A stretch of DNA of 7,053 bases from Planctomycetaceae bacterium (GTDB taxonomy: Bacteria; Planctomycetota; Planctomycetia; Pirellulales; Pirellulaceae): assembly GCA_003501565.1 (NCBI GenBank), contig DNPC01000185.1, positions 1 through 7,053 of the forward strand, in the 5' to 3' direction. Positions 1 to 5,939 of this stretch are shown here, in pieces. The notes beneath the pieces are model-generated. The model was not told where the DNA came from. It searched no databases and saw only the letters and a program-made list of their open reading frames with translations. How positions within the stretch are numbered: the stretch's first letter is position 1; every line of letters starts with the position of its first letter. The position numbers and the translations under genes were made by a program.

Positions 1-393
1 GCCAGCCATAACATGCACTTCTACCAGAGAGTCATCCAGCACACGATATACCGAGCTGCCCACTGATGCCAAGCCTGATAAGTCGTAAGGCGGATGCGAT
101 GGATTGGTGATTGGCAAACAACTGCCACCGAGCACGCTTCCCGCGATGGGGAGGCTGCCCCCAGCAACCTTCGATTGAGGCTCGGTCAACTTGATCGCCC
201 GGCTTTTGTTGGCCGCGCGCGTAATCATGCCTTTCTTCTCAAGTGCTCGCAAATGGCACATTACCCCGTTGGGGTTCCTAATCTCCATGTGCTTTGCGAT
301 CTCCCGCACAGTCGGACCATAGCCGCGATCCGCTATCCGCTCACGAATGAAGTCGTAGACCGACTGCTGCTGTTTCGTAAGCGGGCGGTTCAT
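1..393 (-). CDS. lexA: LexA-type SOS repressor, 5' part (runs off the left edge)
   Basis: The minus strand reads open from an ATG at 393-391 to base 1 (131 codons, no stop), so the C-terminus lies outside the window. Residues 1-70 match the LexA winged-helix DNA-binding domain: LTKQQQSVYDFI, then GYGPTVREIAKHM and NPNGVMCHLRALEKKG, ending in SRAIKL. Residues 82-131 resemble the start of the LexA S24 autoprotease domain: LPIAGSVLGG is where the self-cleavage loop should be, and DDSLVEVHVMAG (residues 120-131) is where the catalytic-serine motif should be, making S122 the likely nucleophile. The catalytic lysine would be off the edge. By family knowledge the protein represses DNA-damage genes and cuts itself when RecA is activated. 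Two oddities: the scissile Ala-Gly appears as Gly-Gly (G89-G90), and the recognition-helix residues differ from E. coli LexA, so a different operator is expected. A GAGG lies 4 bases before the ATG (complement of 398-401). Family call is firm; SOS function is inferred. Confidence 0.88.
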   Translation of the reverse strand, partial: MNRPLTKQQQSVYDFIRERIADRGYGPTVREIAKHMEIRNPNGVMCHLRALEKKGMITRAANKSRAIKLTEPQSKVAGGSLPIAGSVLGGSCLPITNPSHPPYDLSGLASVGSSVYRVLDDSLVEVHVMAG

Positions 394-439
394 CGTGCCT
401 CAGTGGTTCGAGATTCGGAAGATTGGGGGATCAGACTAC

Positions 440-458
440 TGGACGTTTGTTCAGTATA
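440..458 (-). promoter_or_regulatory. Candidate lexA -10 box with overlapping LexA-box-like dyad
   Basis: Read on the minus strand, TATACT (complement of 453-458) is a near-consensus -10 hexamer about 60 bases before the lexA ATG. It is followed at once by TGAACAAACGTCCA (complement of 440-453). This fits the Gram-positive LexA/DinR box CGAACRNRYGTTYG at 11 of 14 positions, counting the N. An operator over the transcription start would suit lexA autoregulation. No good -35 hexamer sits at the right distance, and the operator of this LexA subtype is not known to me, so the site is tentative. Confidence 0.25.
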
Positions 459-512
459 ACTCAAGGAGTCCGGCCTGCATTTTGATCCGGTGTTACAAAA
501 CCAGCTTGCGGT

Positions 513-550
513 GCTTTGCCCAACGACTATGTCCTGATGGGTGGCAAAGC
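513..550. repeat. Inverted repeat, 8-bp perfect arms
   Basis: GCTTTGCC (513-520) and GGCAAAGC (543-550) are perfect reverse complements with 22 bases between them. A weaker outer pair, AGCTT (503-507) with AAGCT (570-574), could extend the fold. It lies about 230 bases before the plus-strand operon and about 120 bases before lexA. It could be an untranslated-leader structure, a protein-binding dyad or chance. No T-run follows on either side, so it is not an obvious intrinsic terminator. Confidence 0.4.
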
Positions 551-571
551 CTGGGTAAGGGTAATGCGGAA

Positions 572-625
572 GCTAACCGTTTGCTCTCCGTCCCGCACGT
601 ATGCCACCGATGGTTAGCGACGTGC
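572..625. repeat. Two interleaved inverted repeats
   Basis: GCTAACC (572-578) pairs with GGTTAGC (612-618), and GCACGT (595-600) pairs with ACGTGC (620-625). The two pairs are interleaved, so as RNA they could form only one at a time or a pseudoknot. Function is unknown and short arms can arise by chance. Confidence 0.3.
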
Positions 626-645
626 CGCTCGCTCGCCCCTGAAAT

Positions 646-662
646 GGTTAGAATTCCTAATC
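646..662. repeat. Dyad centred on GAATTC, with repeated GGTTAG motif
   Basis: GGTTAG (646-651) and CTAATC (657-662) flank AATTC as an imperfect dyad, with 5 of 6 arm bases complementary. ATGGTTAG occurs here at 644-651 and also at 610-617, and its complement core CTAACC lies at 573-578. The recurrence of one hexamer in an intergenic region is operator-like, but no regulator is identified. Confidence 0.3.
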
Positions 663-699
663 AAAACGCAGATTTCACCCTCAGGCGGGCCACATTCTG

Positions 700-716
700 C
701 TTGTCGTACAAGTACG
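700..716. repeat. Two overlapping short palindromes before the operon
   Basis: CTTGT-CGT-ACAAG (700-712) and CGTAC-AA-GTACG (705-716) are both perfect dyads that share their middle bases. They end about 60 bases before the ATG at 778, where a promoter or operator for the secreted-protein operon would be expected. The GTAC half-sites recall LexA boxes of some phyla, but the 2-base spacing does not fit those boxes. Confidence 0.35.
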
Positions 717-777
717 GTGGTTAAGATGGTAAGTCCACGAAGATTCACCGCTTTGTTACCCAAAATTCGGCTTTCCT

Positions 778-3006
778 ATGTCCGCACCCCGCCCATATCT
801 CACCCCTACGCGCCTCCTGGCTGTTTGCGTTAGTGTTTTCCTGGCTGCAACTGCCGCGCAGGCGACAGAAGAATCGGATCAGCTCGCAGGGTCTTTTCCT
901 GGCTGGGAAGGCATCCGAGTGATTGAGCAGGATGGCAATCCGGACATCATCCGAGCTTTTGACATCGACAAGGATGACCGGCAGGAAATCTTAGTTATCA
1001 ACCCTCGCTACTCGCGCATCGACGTCTACGATCATCTGCCGCTGGATGAGTGGTCCAAATCTCAGGAACCCGATAGCGGGGATGCTGGTCGCAACGAGCT
1101 GCCTCCGGTAATGAACATTCAGCGGACTGAAATTCAGCTCGAACAATTGCCTCAAGACGCCATTCTGATCGGGGCAGATGACACGACCGAACTTGCCGTA
1201 GTGGTGACCCTACCCAACCGCATTTTGTTTTATCAGCAGAACGATAAAGGTGAGTGGGAGCAAGATCGGCGAGTCGACCTGCTAGAGGGCGATGTGATTT
1301 CCGCGCCGCGAGTTATCGATGTAATTGACACCGATAGCAGCCAATCGTTGCTAGTCGGATTCAAAGAAGGCTACCAAGTTCTGCCGCTTGAAAAAGATGC
1401 AAAAGCGAGCTGGCTGAAGCCCCGCGAGGACCGGAACCTCGCCGAGTGGTGGCTGGAAGATTTGGACGGCGATGGCAATGCCGACATCGTGGAACAGCGC
1501 CGGTCATCAGCAAACGCCATGTATTGGCTCCGCGGTGCCACGGGAGGAGCTTTCGAACCTGCCCGGCCGCTTCGTACCCGGCCGGTGACTGACGTGCGTG
1601 TACTGAGTGGTTACGAGCGCGCCCCCGTCATGCTTTTGGATGCTGCGGCAGAAGGCATCATTCGGCAATATGAACTTCAGCAAGACGACAAACGACCACT
1701 TGGCAAATTGCGTCCGCTGCCCATCCAAAACGCTGACAGTGCCGCCTGGTGCACGATGGAACTGGATGATCAGCGTTCCTTGGTGACATTGTCGCCAGAT
1801 AGCCCACAACTGCTGACTTTCCATCTAGATGAATCTGGGTGGCAGGCCGCTGGAAGCTACCCGTGTGTCTCAGGAGTTGAGGGGCTCGCCTGTCCATCTG
1901 CGGCACCCAAAACATTGCTGCTACGCGTCAAAGACAGTGAGACGCTCTACAAGAGCCAATGGGGTGAAGGCCGGTTGAGTTACCCAACCGCATGGCAAGA
2001 AACCGACGCCGAAATTAAAGACGGCTCAAAGATCGTCGCACTGCAACAGGTTGCGGACACAACTTGGTGGGCCCGATCAAGCGGTTCAGACGTAATCCTC
2101 TACACTTGGCCCGCGGGCGCAGTCCAGCCCGAATCCACGTACTTCAAATCAGCCGGTAGTGCGGTCGAAGAGGTGCAGTGGCTGGGCGGGAAGCGTATGC
2201 TTGTCAAAGACCGACGATCTCGCGGGCTAAAAATCGTCACCGCCGAAGGAGAGAACAAGAAAGCGTTAGCGTCCACACCATCGAGCCTTCAACGGGCAGA
2301 CATTGATGAATACCGACTGTTCATGATCGATTCCCAGCCAGTCGTGGGGCGGTTCGTCGACGGCGTTATGCAGTGGCTTGACGAAAATCTCCAACCGATC
2401 GACCAGGTCATGCTGGGCGATGGACGCAGCCTCGTTGACTTTGCTCCCGAATCACTCACCAGTGGCTGGGCGTTGGAAGCCGGTGTGCCCTATATCCATC
2501 GAATTGAACCCGACGACTCAGGCGTAGCGTATGCCTCCGAACGCATCAAGACTGTGTCCGGAACCCGGCTGCATAGCGATCGTCTCCTTGGTCTACTGAT
2601 TGTAAACCGCAATCGGCTTACCCAAGCCGAACCTGGCCAGCCAGATGACCTTGAACAGACAGCTGCACTGGATCGACGTAGCGTCCGGCAAGCAGGATCA
2701 CGAAAGGCAAATTGTCACCGTTTTCTAGTTGCAGACTTCAACCTAGACGGCCGAGAAGATCTGCTGCTGTGTGATGACGACAAACACAAACTGAGCACAA
2801 CTGTGTTAAGCGGAAGTACGATTGAGGTCGACGCAACTTGGCCTGTATTCGAGGACATGTCGTATCCCTATTCGGACTACGAAGAAAACCTGATTCAAGA
2901 ACCGAGGTCCGCTTGCGGATTGGATATGGACGGTGACGGGCATCCAGAACTCGCCCTGCTATGCCACGACCGATTGATCATCTACCTAGGACGAGAGACC
3001 GAATGA
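778..3006 (+). CDS. Secreted FG-GAP/VCBS-repeat protein (beta-propeller-like)
   Basis: This 742-residue protein starts with a Sec-type signal peptide (hydrophobic residues about 13-26, likely cleavage after A29 in AAQA), so it should act outside the cytoplasm. Four calcium-loop motifs of the FG-GAP/VCBS type are visible: DIDKDDRQE (62-70), DLDGDGNAD (228-236), DFNLDGRED (653-661) and DMDGDGHPE (716-724). Each is followed by a hydrophobic beta strand such as ILVINP or LALLCH. In known families such repeats build beta-propellers that bind calcium and often protein or sugar partners; no catalytic motif is seen. The middle (about 240-640) lacks the acidic loops but reads as alternating short beta strands, so it may be degenerate propeller blades. 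It is the first gene of a three-gene run and its TGA overlaps the next ATG. The start is set by the signal peptide; no clear Shine-Dalgarno sequence is present. Partner and substrate are unknown. Confidence 0.85.
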   Translation: MSAPRPYLTPTRLLAVCVSVFLAATAAQATEESDQLAGSFPGWEGIRVIEQDGNPDIIRAFDIDKDDRQEILVINPRYSRIDVYDHLPLDEWSKSQEPDSGDAGRNELPPVMNIQRTEIQLEQLPQDAILIGADDTTELAVVVTLPNRILFYQQNDKGEWEQDRRVDLLEGDVISAPRVIDVIDTDSSQSLLVGFKEGYQVLPLEKDAKASWLKPREDRNLAEWWLEDLDGDGNADIVEQRRSSANAMYWLRGATGGAFEPARPLRTRPVTDVRVLSGYERAPVMLLDAAAEGIIRQYELQQDDKRPLGKLRPLPIQNADSAAWCTMELDDQRSLVTLSPDSPQLLTFHLDESGWQAAGSYPCVSGVEGLACPSAAPKTLLLRVKDSETLYKSQWGEGRLSYPTAWQETDAEIKDGSKIVALQQVADTTWWARSSGSDVILYTWPAGAVQPESTYFKSAGSAVEEVQWLGGKRMLVKDRRSRGLKIVTAEGENKKALASTPSSLQRADIDEYRLFMIDSQPVVGRFVDGVMQWLDENLQPIDQVMLGDGRSLVDFAPESLTSGWALEAGVPYIHRIEPDDSGVAYASERIKTVSGTRLHSDRLLGLLIVNRNRLTQAEPGQPDDLEQTAALDRRSVRQAGSRKANCHRFLVADFNLDGREDLLLCDDDKHKLSTTVLSGSTIEVDATWPVFEDMSYPYSDYEENLIQEPRSACGLDMDGDGHPELALLCHDRLIIYLGRETE

Positions 3007-3968
3007 GAATCCACTCCCTACTGGCTAAGATCGCTTTACTAGGAAGCCTGGTCACCAACTCGCTGGTCGCCAACTCAATGGCCGAAGACGAACTGGTCAC
3101 CGTAACGCTCAACAGCGGTGCGACTCTCACCGCTCCCGTGCTTCGCAAGAATGAAGAAGGCGTTGTGCTCGATTTCGGCACCAACGTGATGACGATTGCG
3201 AGCAAAGACATTGCTCGAGTCGAGTCAACGGACCAAGAAGGCCGTGCCAACAATCGTAAAGAGCATGACATCTTCACTACCGCTCGGCTTAATCGGGCAC
3301 CTGTGTCACGGTTAGTCGATCGGTATGGCGATGCAGTCATAACCGTAACCACACCCACCGGTGTAGGAAGTGGTTTTTTCATAAGCGATCGTGGTCACTT
3401 CATCACAAATTACCACGTCGTCGAAGAGACCCTGGACGTCACCGCCAACGTTTTTCAAAGAACCTCTTCGGGCTACCAGCGTAAACAGCTCAAAGATGTC
3501 AAGATACTCGCGGTCAATCCACATCGCGATCTCGCGTTGCTGCAAATCGACCCTAAAGATATGTCGCAACTAAAGCTGCCGCATGTCGTGATCTCAAAAG
3601 AGGAAGCTGGTGTCGGTGATATGGTTTTTGCGATTGGGAACCCACTTGGCCTCGAACGGTCTGTCACCCAAGGTATCGTCAGTAGCGTTACGCGAACGAT
3701 GGGACACCTCCGCTTCATACAAACTGATGCATCCATAAACCCTGGCAATAGTGGCGGCCCTTTGTTCAACTTGCGCGGTGAGGTTGTCGGAGTGGCTTGT
3801 GCGGGATATTCCACCTTCGACGGCTTAGCATTCGGTATTCCTGCTGTGGATTTGATCGACTTTCTGAACCACCGTGATGCATACTTGTTCGACGCCACCC
3901 AGCCGCAGAATGGCGTCAAATATCTAGCCCCTCCATTCCGCGCTTCTGATAAATCCTCGGAGAAATAG
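3003..3968 (+). CDS. Secreted HtrA-like trypsin-fold serine protease without PDZ domain
   Basis: I start this 321-residue protein at the ATG at 3003, which overlaps the preceding stop as ATGA. An in-frame ATG at 2961 would add 14 charged residues before the signal peptide (MRIHSLLAKIALLGSLV, likely cleavage after SMA at residue 27). Residues about 29-75 form a small beta-rich module (TLNSGATLTAPVLRK, then VVLDFGTNVMTI and IARVES). The protease domain follows with a full triad: H138 in TNYHVVEE, D176 in RDLALLQID and S250 in NPGNSGGP. FAIGNPLGLERSVTQGIVSS is the usual HtrA stretch before the serine. It ends soon after the protease domain (FGIPAVDLIDFL) with a short polar tail. DegP/DegS-type proteins normally add one or two PDZ domains, which are absent here. 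It probably degrades or processes proteins in the envelope. Translation is likely coupled to the upstream gene. Confidence 0.92.
   Translation: MRIHSLLAKIALLGSLVTNSLVANSMAEDELVTVTLNSGATLTAPVLRKNEEGVVLDFGTNVMTIASKDIARVESTDQEGRANNRKEHDIFTTARLNRAPVSRLVDRYGDAVITVTTPTGVGSGFFISDRGHFITNYHVVEETLDVTANVFQRTSSGYQRKQLKDVKILAVNPHRDLALLQIDPKDMSQLKLPHVVISKEEAGVGDMVFAIGNPLGLERSVTQGIVSSVTRTMGHLRFIQTDASINPGNSGGPLFNLRGEVVGVACAGYSTFDGLAFGIPAVDLIDFLNHRDAYLFDATQPQNGVKYLAPPFRASDKSSEK
3959..3962 (+). promoter_or_regulatory. Shine-Dalgarno site for the third operon gene
   Basis: GGAG sits 7 bases before the ATG at 3970, inside the last codons of the protease gene. It is the clearest ribosome-binding site in the operon. 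It supports the 3970 start over the in-frame TTG at 4051, which would leave the signal peptide without its positively charged N-terminal part. Confidence 0.55.
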
Positions 3969-3969
3969 G

Positions 3970-5862
3970 ATGCCATTCGGTTCCGCCCTGCCCCACCCTA
4001 CCCAGCTACCATCTCCACTGCGACAAGTCGCGGGACCATGCTTCGCTCGCTTGAGTCTGCAGGTAGCTCCGGTACTAGTCTGCTTGTTCTTGGCGTCGAC
4101 TGCTAACGCACAGCCCGTTTCGACTTGGGAACGACTACCGGAATCGACCTTGGCTGCAGGCCGGTTGATAGGAGATGAATCGGTAGTTGGCAAGCTCCGC
4201 GATGAAACCAAGCTTGGCGAAGTCCTCTTCAGCGAAGAACGGGTTGGCAAGATCGGCGAACTGATGGCAAAGCGGCTTCGCGAGGGAGCCGAAAACGTGA
4301 GCAAAGTCCTCGAGAACCATGACCTCGAAGCTGCCGATTTGACCGCCCTTCTGACCGGAGAAACTGGGATAGCCCTTGTGGCGGGCGATGAAGATACCCC
4401 AGGTAGCAGCTATGGAATGCTCTGGTTTAGTTCAACCGACGAACGATTTCAGAAATTGATGAGCGCGTTTGAAGAACTACTGGAAGAACTTGAGGCGGAT
4501 GATGTCATCGAGATATTCGAAACGGATATTGACGGCATCTCTGCGCTTACGATCCAGAAACGCTCCGACGAGACACTTGACAACGCGGTTCTAGCAATAC
4601 TCGAAGACCGTCTTGTCATTGCCTACAGCCTGGGTACGGTCTCCGCCGAAAACTCCGATCAGCACACCCAGTGGCTTAGCGACGGGTTGGCGGCGGCGTT
4701 AAGTGATGCGTCTAACGGTTATTTCGCTTCCATGGCAGCTGACAATCGGCCTTCCGCCCCTTCCGGGACACTGTTTTTCGAAGCGGCTGCTGACATACAA
4801 GCGTTCATTGATTGGTCAACTCGGATTTCTGCACCGGAAAACTCAAGTGCAGGTGAGCAAGTTCAACAAGTTATCGAAATGCTGGGCGTAGGCAGTGCCG
4901 AGGCGGCGACGTTTACGATGACGCTTGACGAAGGTGCGATGAACCAAACGTTGTTCGTCGCACTTCCCGGCCCGCGCGAAGGCATCGCTCAGCTCCTTGA
5001 CCAAGAGCAATCGCCACTCGACCCACCAGCATGGGTTCCCAGTGCTATTGTGAGCTACTCACAAGCCAACTTCGACCTGAAGGCCGCCTACGAGGTCGTG
5101 GAAACTGCTGTTTTAGAGTACTTTCCCGAGGCTGGGACCGGCTTCCAAATGGCGAACGCTCAAACGGCGTCATTCTTGCAATCATCGGTGGCTGAACTCC
5201 TAGGGTCCTTGGGAACGAAGCACTGCGTTGTTCAGCTCGAACCACAGGTCCAAGAGATTGAGGGGCAAGAAGACACGCTTGGAAGACAGGTACAAGAACC
5301 GATGGCATTCGTTTGGCAGTTAGAGGACGAGCCGCTTTGGAACAAAGTGATACAGCTAATCGGTCAATTCGCACCTCCGACCGCCATGCAGCCTACCGAT
5401 GAACAAGGCTTTCGTGGCTACCGAGCGGTAAACGCTCCCATCGAAGGTGGTGTCATGCTGGGGCAAGGTCACTTGGTCTTGGCAATTGGTGATTCTATCA
5501 CCGAGGTCGTGCTATCGAGCCTTAACAATCCGCCATCGGGTAGCGACGCATTCCGAGACAGCGACCTGTTCGAGCGGGCAAATGACCTTACGGAACTTCG
5601 CCCGGTGATCACGGGGGAAATCTCAGATGGCAATCGACTGATTCAGTTTGCACGTACGTCACTTGAGCAGCTCTCCAGCGAGTATGAAGAACTGACTAGA
5701 GAATTGGACGAAGAAGCTGATAACTCGATGGATGTGATTGCCGATCTCTTGCCGACCGCCGAGGAAGCTAAAGACATCTTAGGAGTCGTCGTCACCCAGT
5801 TCTACAGCGACGACTCAGGAATCATCTTGCATTCAGTCAACGAATTGCCACCTGCCAACTAA
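3970..5862 (+). CDS. Large acidic secreted protein of unknown function, internally duplicated
   Basis: This 630-residue protein begins one base after the protease stop codon. A long N-terminal part with two arginines and a hydrophobic stretch (about 30-43) precedes a likely signal-peptidase site after STANA (A47); there is no lipobox. I see no catalytic motif. Two halves show the same order of elements. The first has LTALLTGETGIALV (124-137), YGMLWFSSTDERFQKLM (148-164), DIDGISALTI (186-195) and EDRLVIAYS (212-220). The second has VAELLGSLGTKHCVV (407-421), MAFVWQLEDEPLWNKVI (445-461), QGFRGYRAV (479-487) and GQGHLVLAIG (498-507). This suggests two copies of one alpha/beta domain, similar in style to DUF3352-like secreted proteins; that family link is from memory and unproven. 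Residues about 558-583 are rich in Glu and Leu and could form a helix or short coiled coil. The protein is strongly acidic. Operon position suggests it works with the protease, as substrate, inhibitor or scaffold. Confidence 0.8.
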   Translation: MPFGSALPHPTQLPSPLRQVAGPCFARLSLQVAPVLVCLFLASTANAQPVSTWERLPESTLAAGRLIGDESVVGKLRDETKLGEVLFSEERVGKIGELMAKRLREGAENVSKVLENHDLEAADLTALLTGETGIALVAGDEDTPGSSYGMLWFSSTDERFQKLMSAFEELLEELEADDVIEIFETDIDGISALTIQKRSDETLDNAVLAILEDRLVIAYSLGTVSAENSDQHTQWLSDGLAAALSDASNGYFASMAADNRPSAPSGTLFFEAAADIQAFIDWSTRISAPENSSAGEQVQQVIEMLGVGSAEAATFTMTLDEGAMNQTLFVALPGPREGIAQLLDQEQSPLDPPAWVPSAIVSYSQANFDLKAAYEVVETAVLEYFPEAGTGFQMANAQTASFLQSSVAELLGSLGTKHCVVQLEPQVQEIEGQEDTLGRQVQEPMAFVWQLEDEPLWNKVIQLIGQFAPPTAMQPTDEQGFRGYRAVNAPIEGGVMLGQGHLVLAIGDSITEVVLSSLNNPPSGSDAFRDSDLFERANDLTELRPVITGEISDGNRLIQFARTSLEQLSSEYEELTRELDEEADNSMDVIADLLPTAEEAKDILGVVVTQFYSDDSGIILHSVNELPPAN

Positions 5863-5878
5863 GCACAACGATGGCACT

Positions 5879-5925
5879 CTCCGCTCAGGACCGACGCTCG
5901 CGATGCGAGCACGGCTGAGCGGGAG
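5879..5925. terminator. Long hairpin between convergent genes, probable bidirectional terminator
   Basis: The outer arms CTCCGCTCAG (5879-5888) and CTGAGCGGGAG (5915-5925) pair with one bulged base. A middle CCG (5891-5893) pairs with CGG (5912-5914), and the inner GCTCGC (5896-5901) pairs with GCGAGC (5905-5910) around a GAT loop. The hairpin sits 16 bases after the operon stop and 14 bases from the end of the oxidoreductase gene, so it could stop transcription from both sides. Neither side has a proper U-run (GTTTG on the plus strand), so it may instead be a Rho-assisted site, a 3' stabilising stem or a dispersed palindromic repeat. Confidence 0.65.
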
Positions 5926-5939
5926 GTTTGTAATGCGAA

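Larger units (their letters stand above)
394..777. other. Divergent intergenic region, no convincing gene
   Basis: This 384-base gap separates the start codons of lexA (minus strand) and the secreted-protein operon (plus strand), so it should hold both promoters. An open frame at 395-724 (plus) encodes no recognisable domain, abuts the lexA start and covers its expected promoter, so I do not call it a gene. The stretch is rich in inverted repeats, listed separately. For the plus-strand operon I see no near-consensus sigma-70 promoter. TTGTCG at 701-706 with TAAGAT at 722-727 is the closest pair, and its 15-base spacing is poor. No clear Shine-Dalgarno sequence precedes the ATG at 778. Confidence 0.6.

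Noticed and set aside
94..459. Plus-strand open frame of 121 codons
   Set aside because: It lies antisense to the LexA coding frame, which has clear family motifs; it is a shadow of that gene.
480..640. Possible tRNA or known riboswitch in the intergenic region
   Set aside because: The stems do not form a cloverleaf, there is no TTCGA-type T-loop in place, and no known riboswitch core is recognisable.
395..724. Plus-strand open frame of 109 codons in the lexA/operon intergenic region
   Set aside because: It has no recognisable domain, starts 2 bases from the divergent lexA start, covers the expected promoters and overlaps the inverted repeats.
2961..3002. Earlier ATG as the start of the protease
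   Set aside because: It would put 14 charged residues before a good signal peptide and overlap the upstream gene by 46 bases. The ATGA at 3003 is the better start.
3473..3976. Minus-strand open frame of 167 codons over the protease gene
   Set aside because: It is antisense to a protease with an intact catalytic triad and has no domain of its own.
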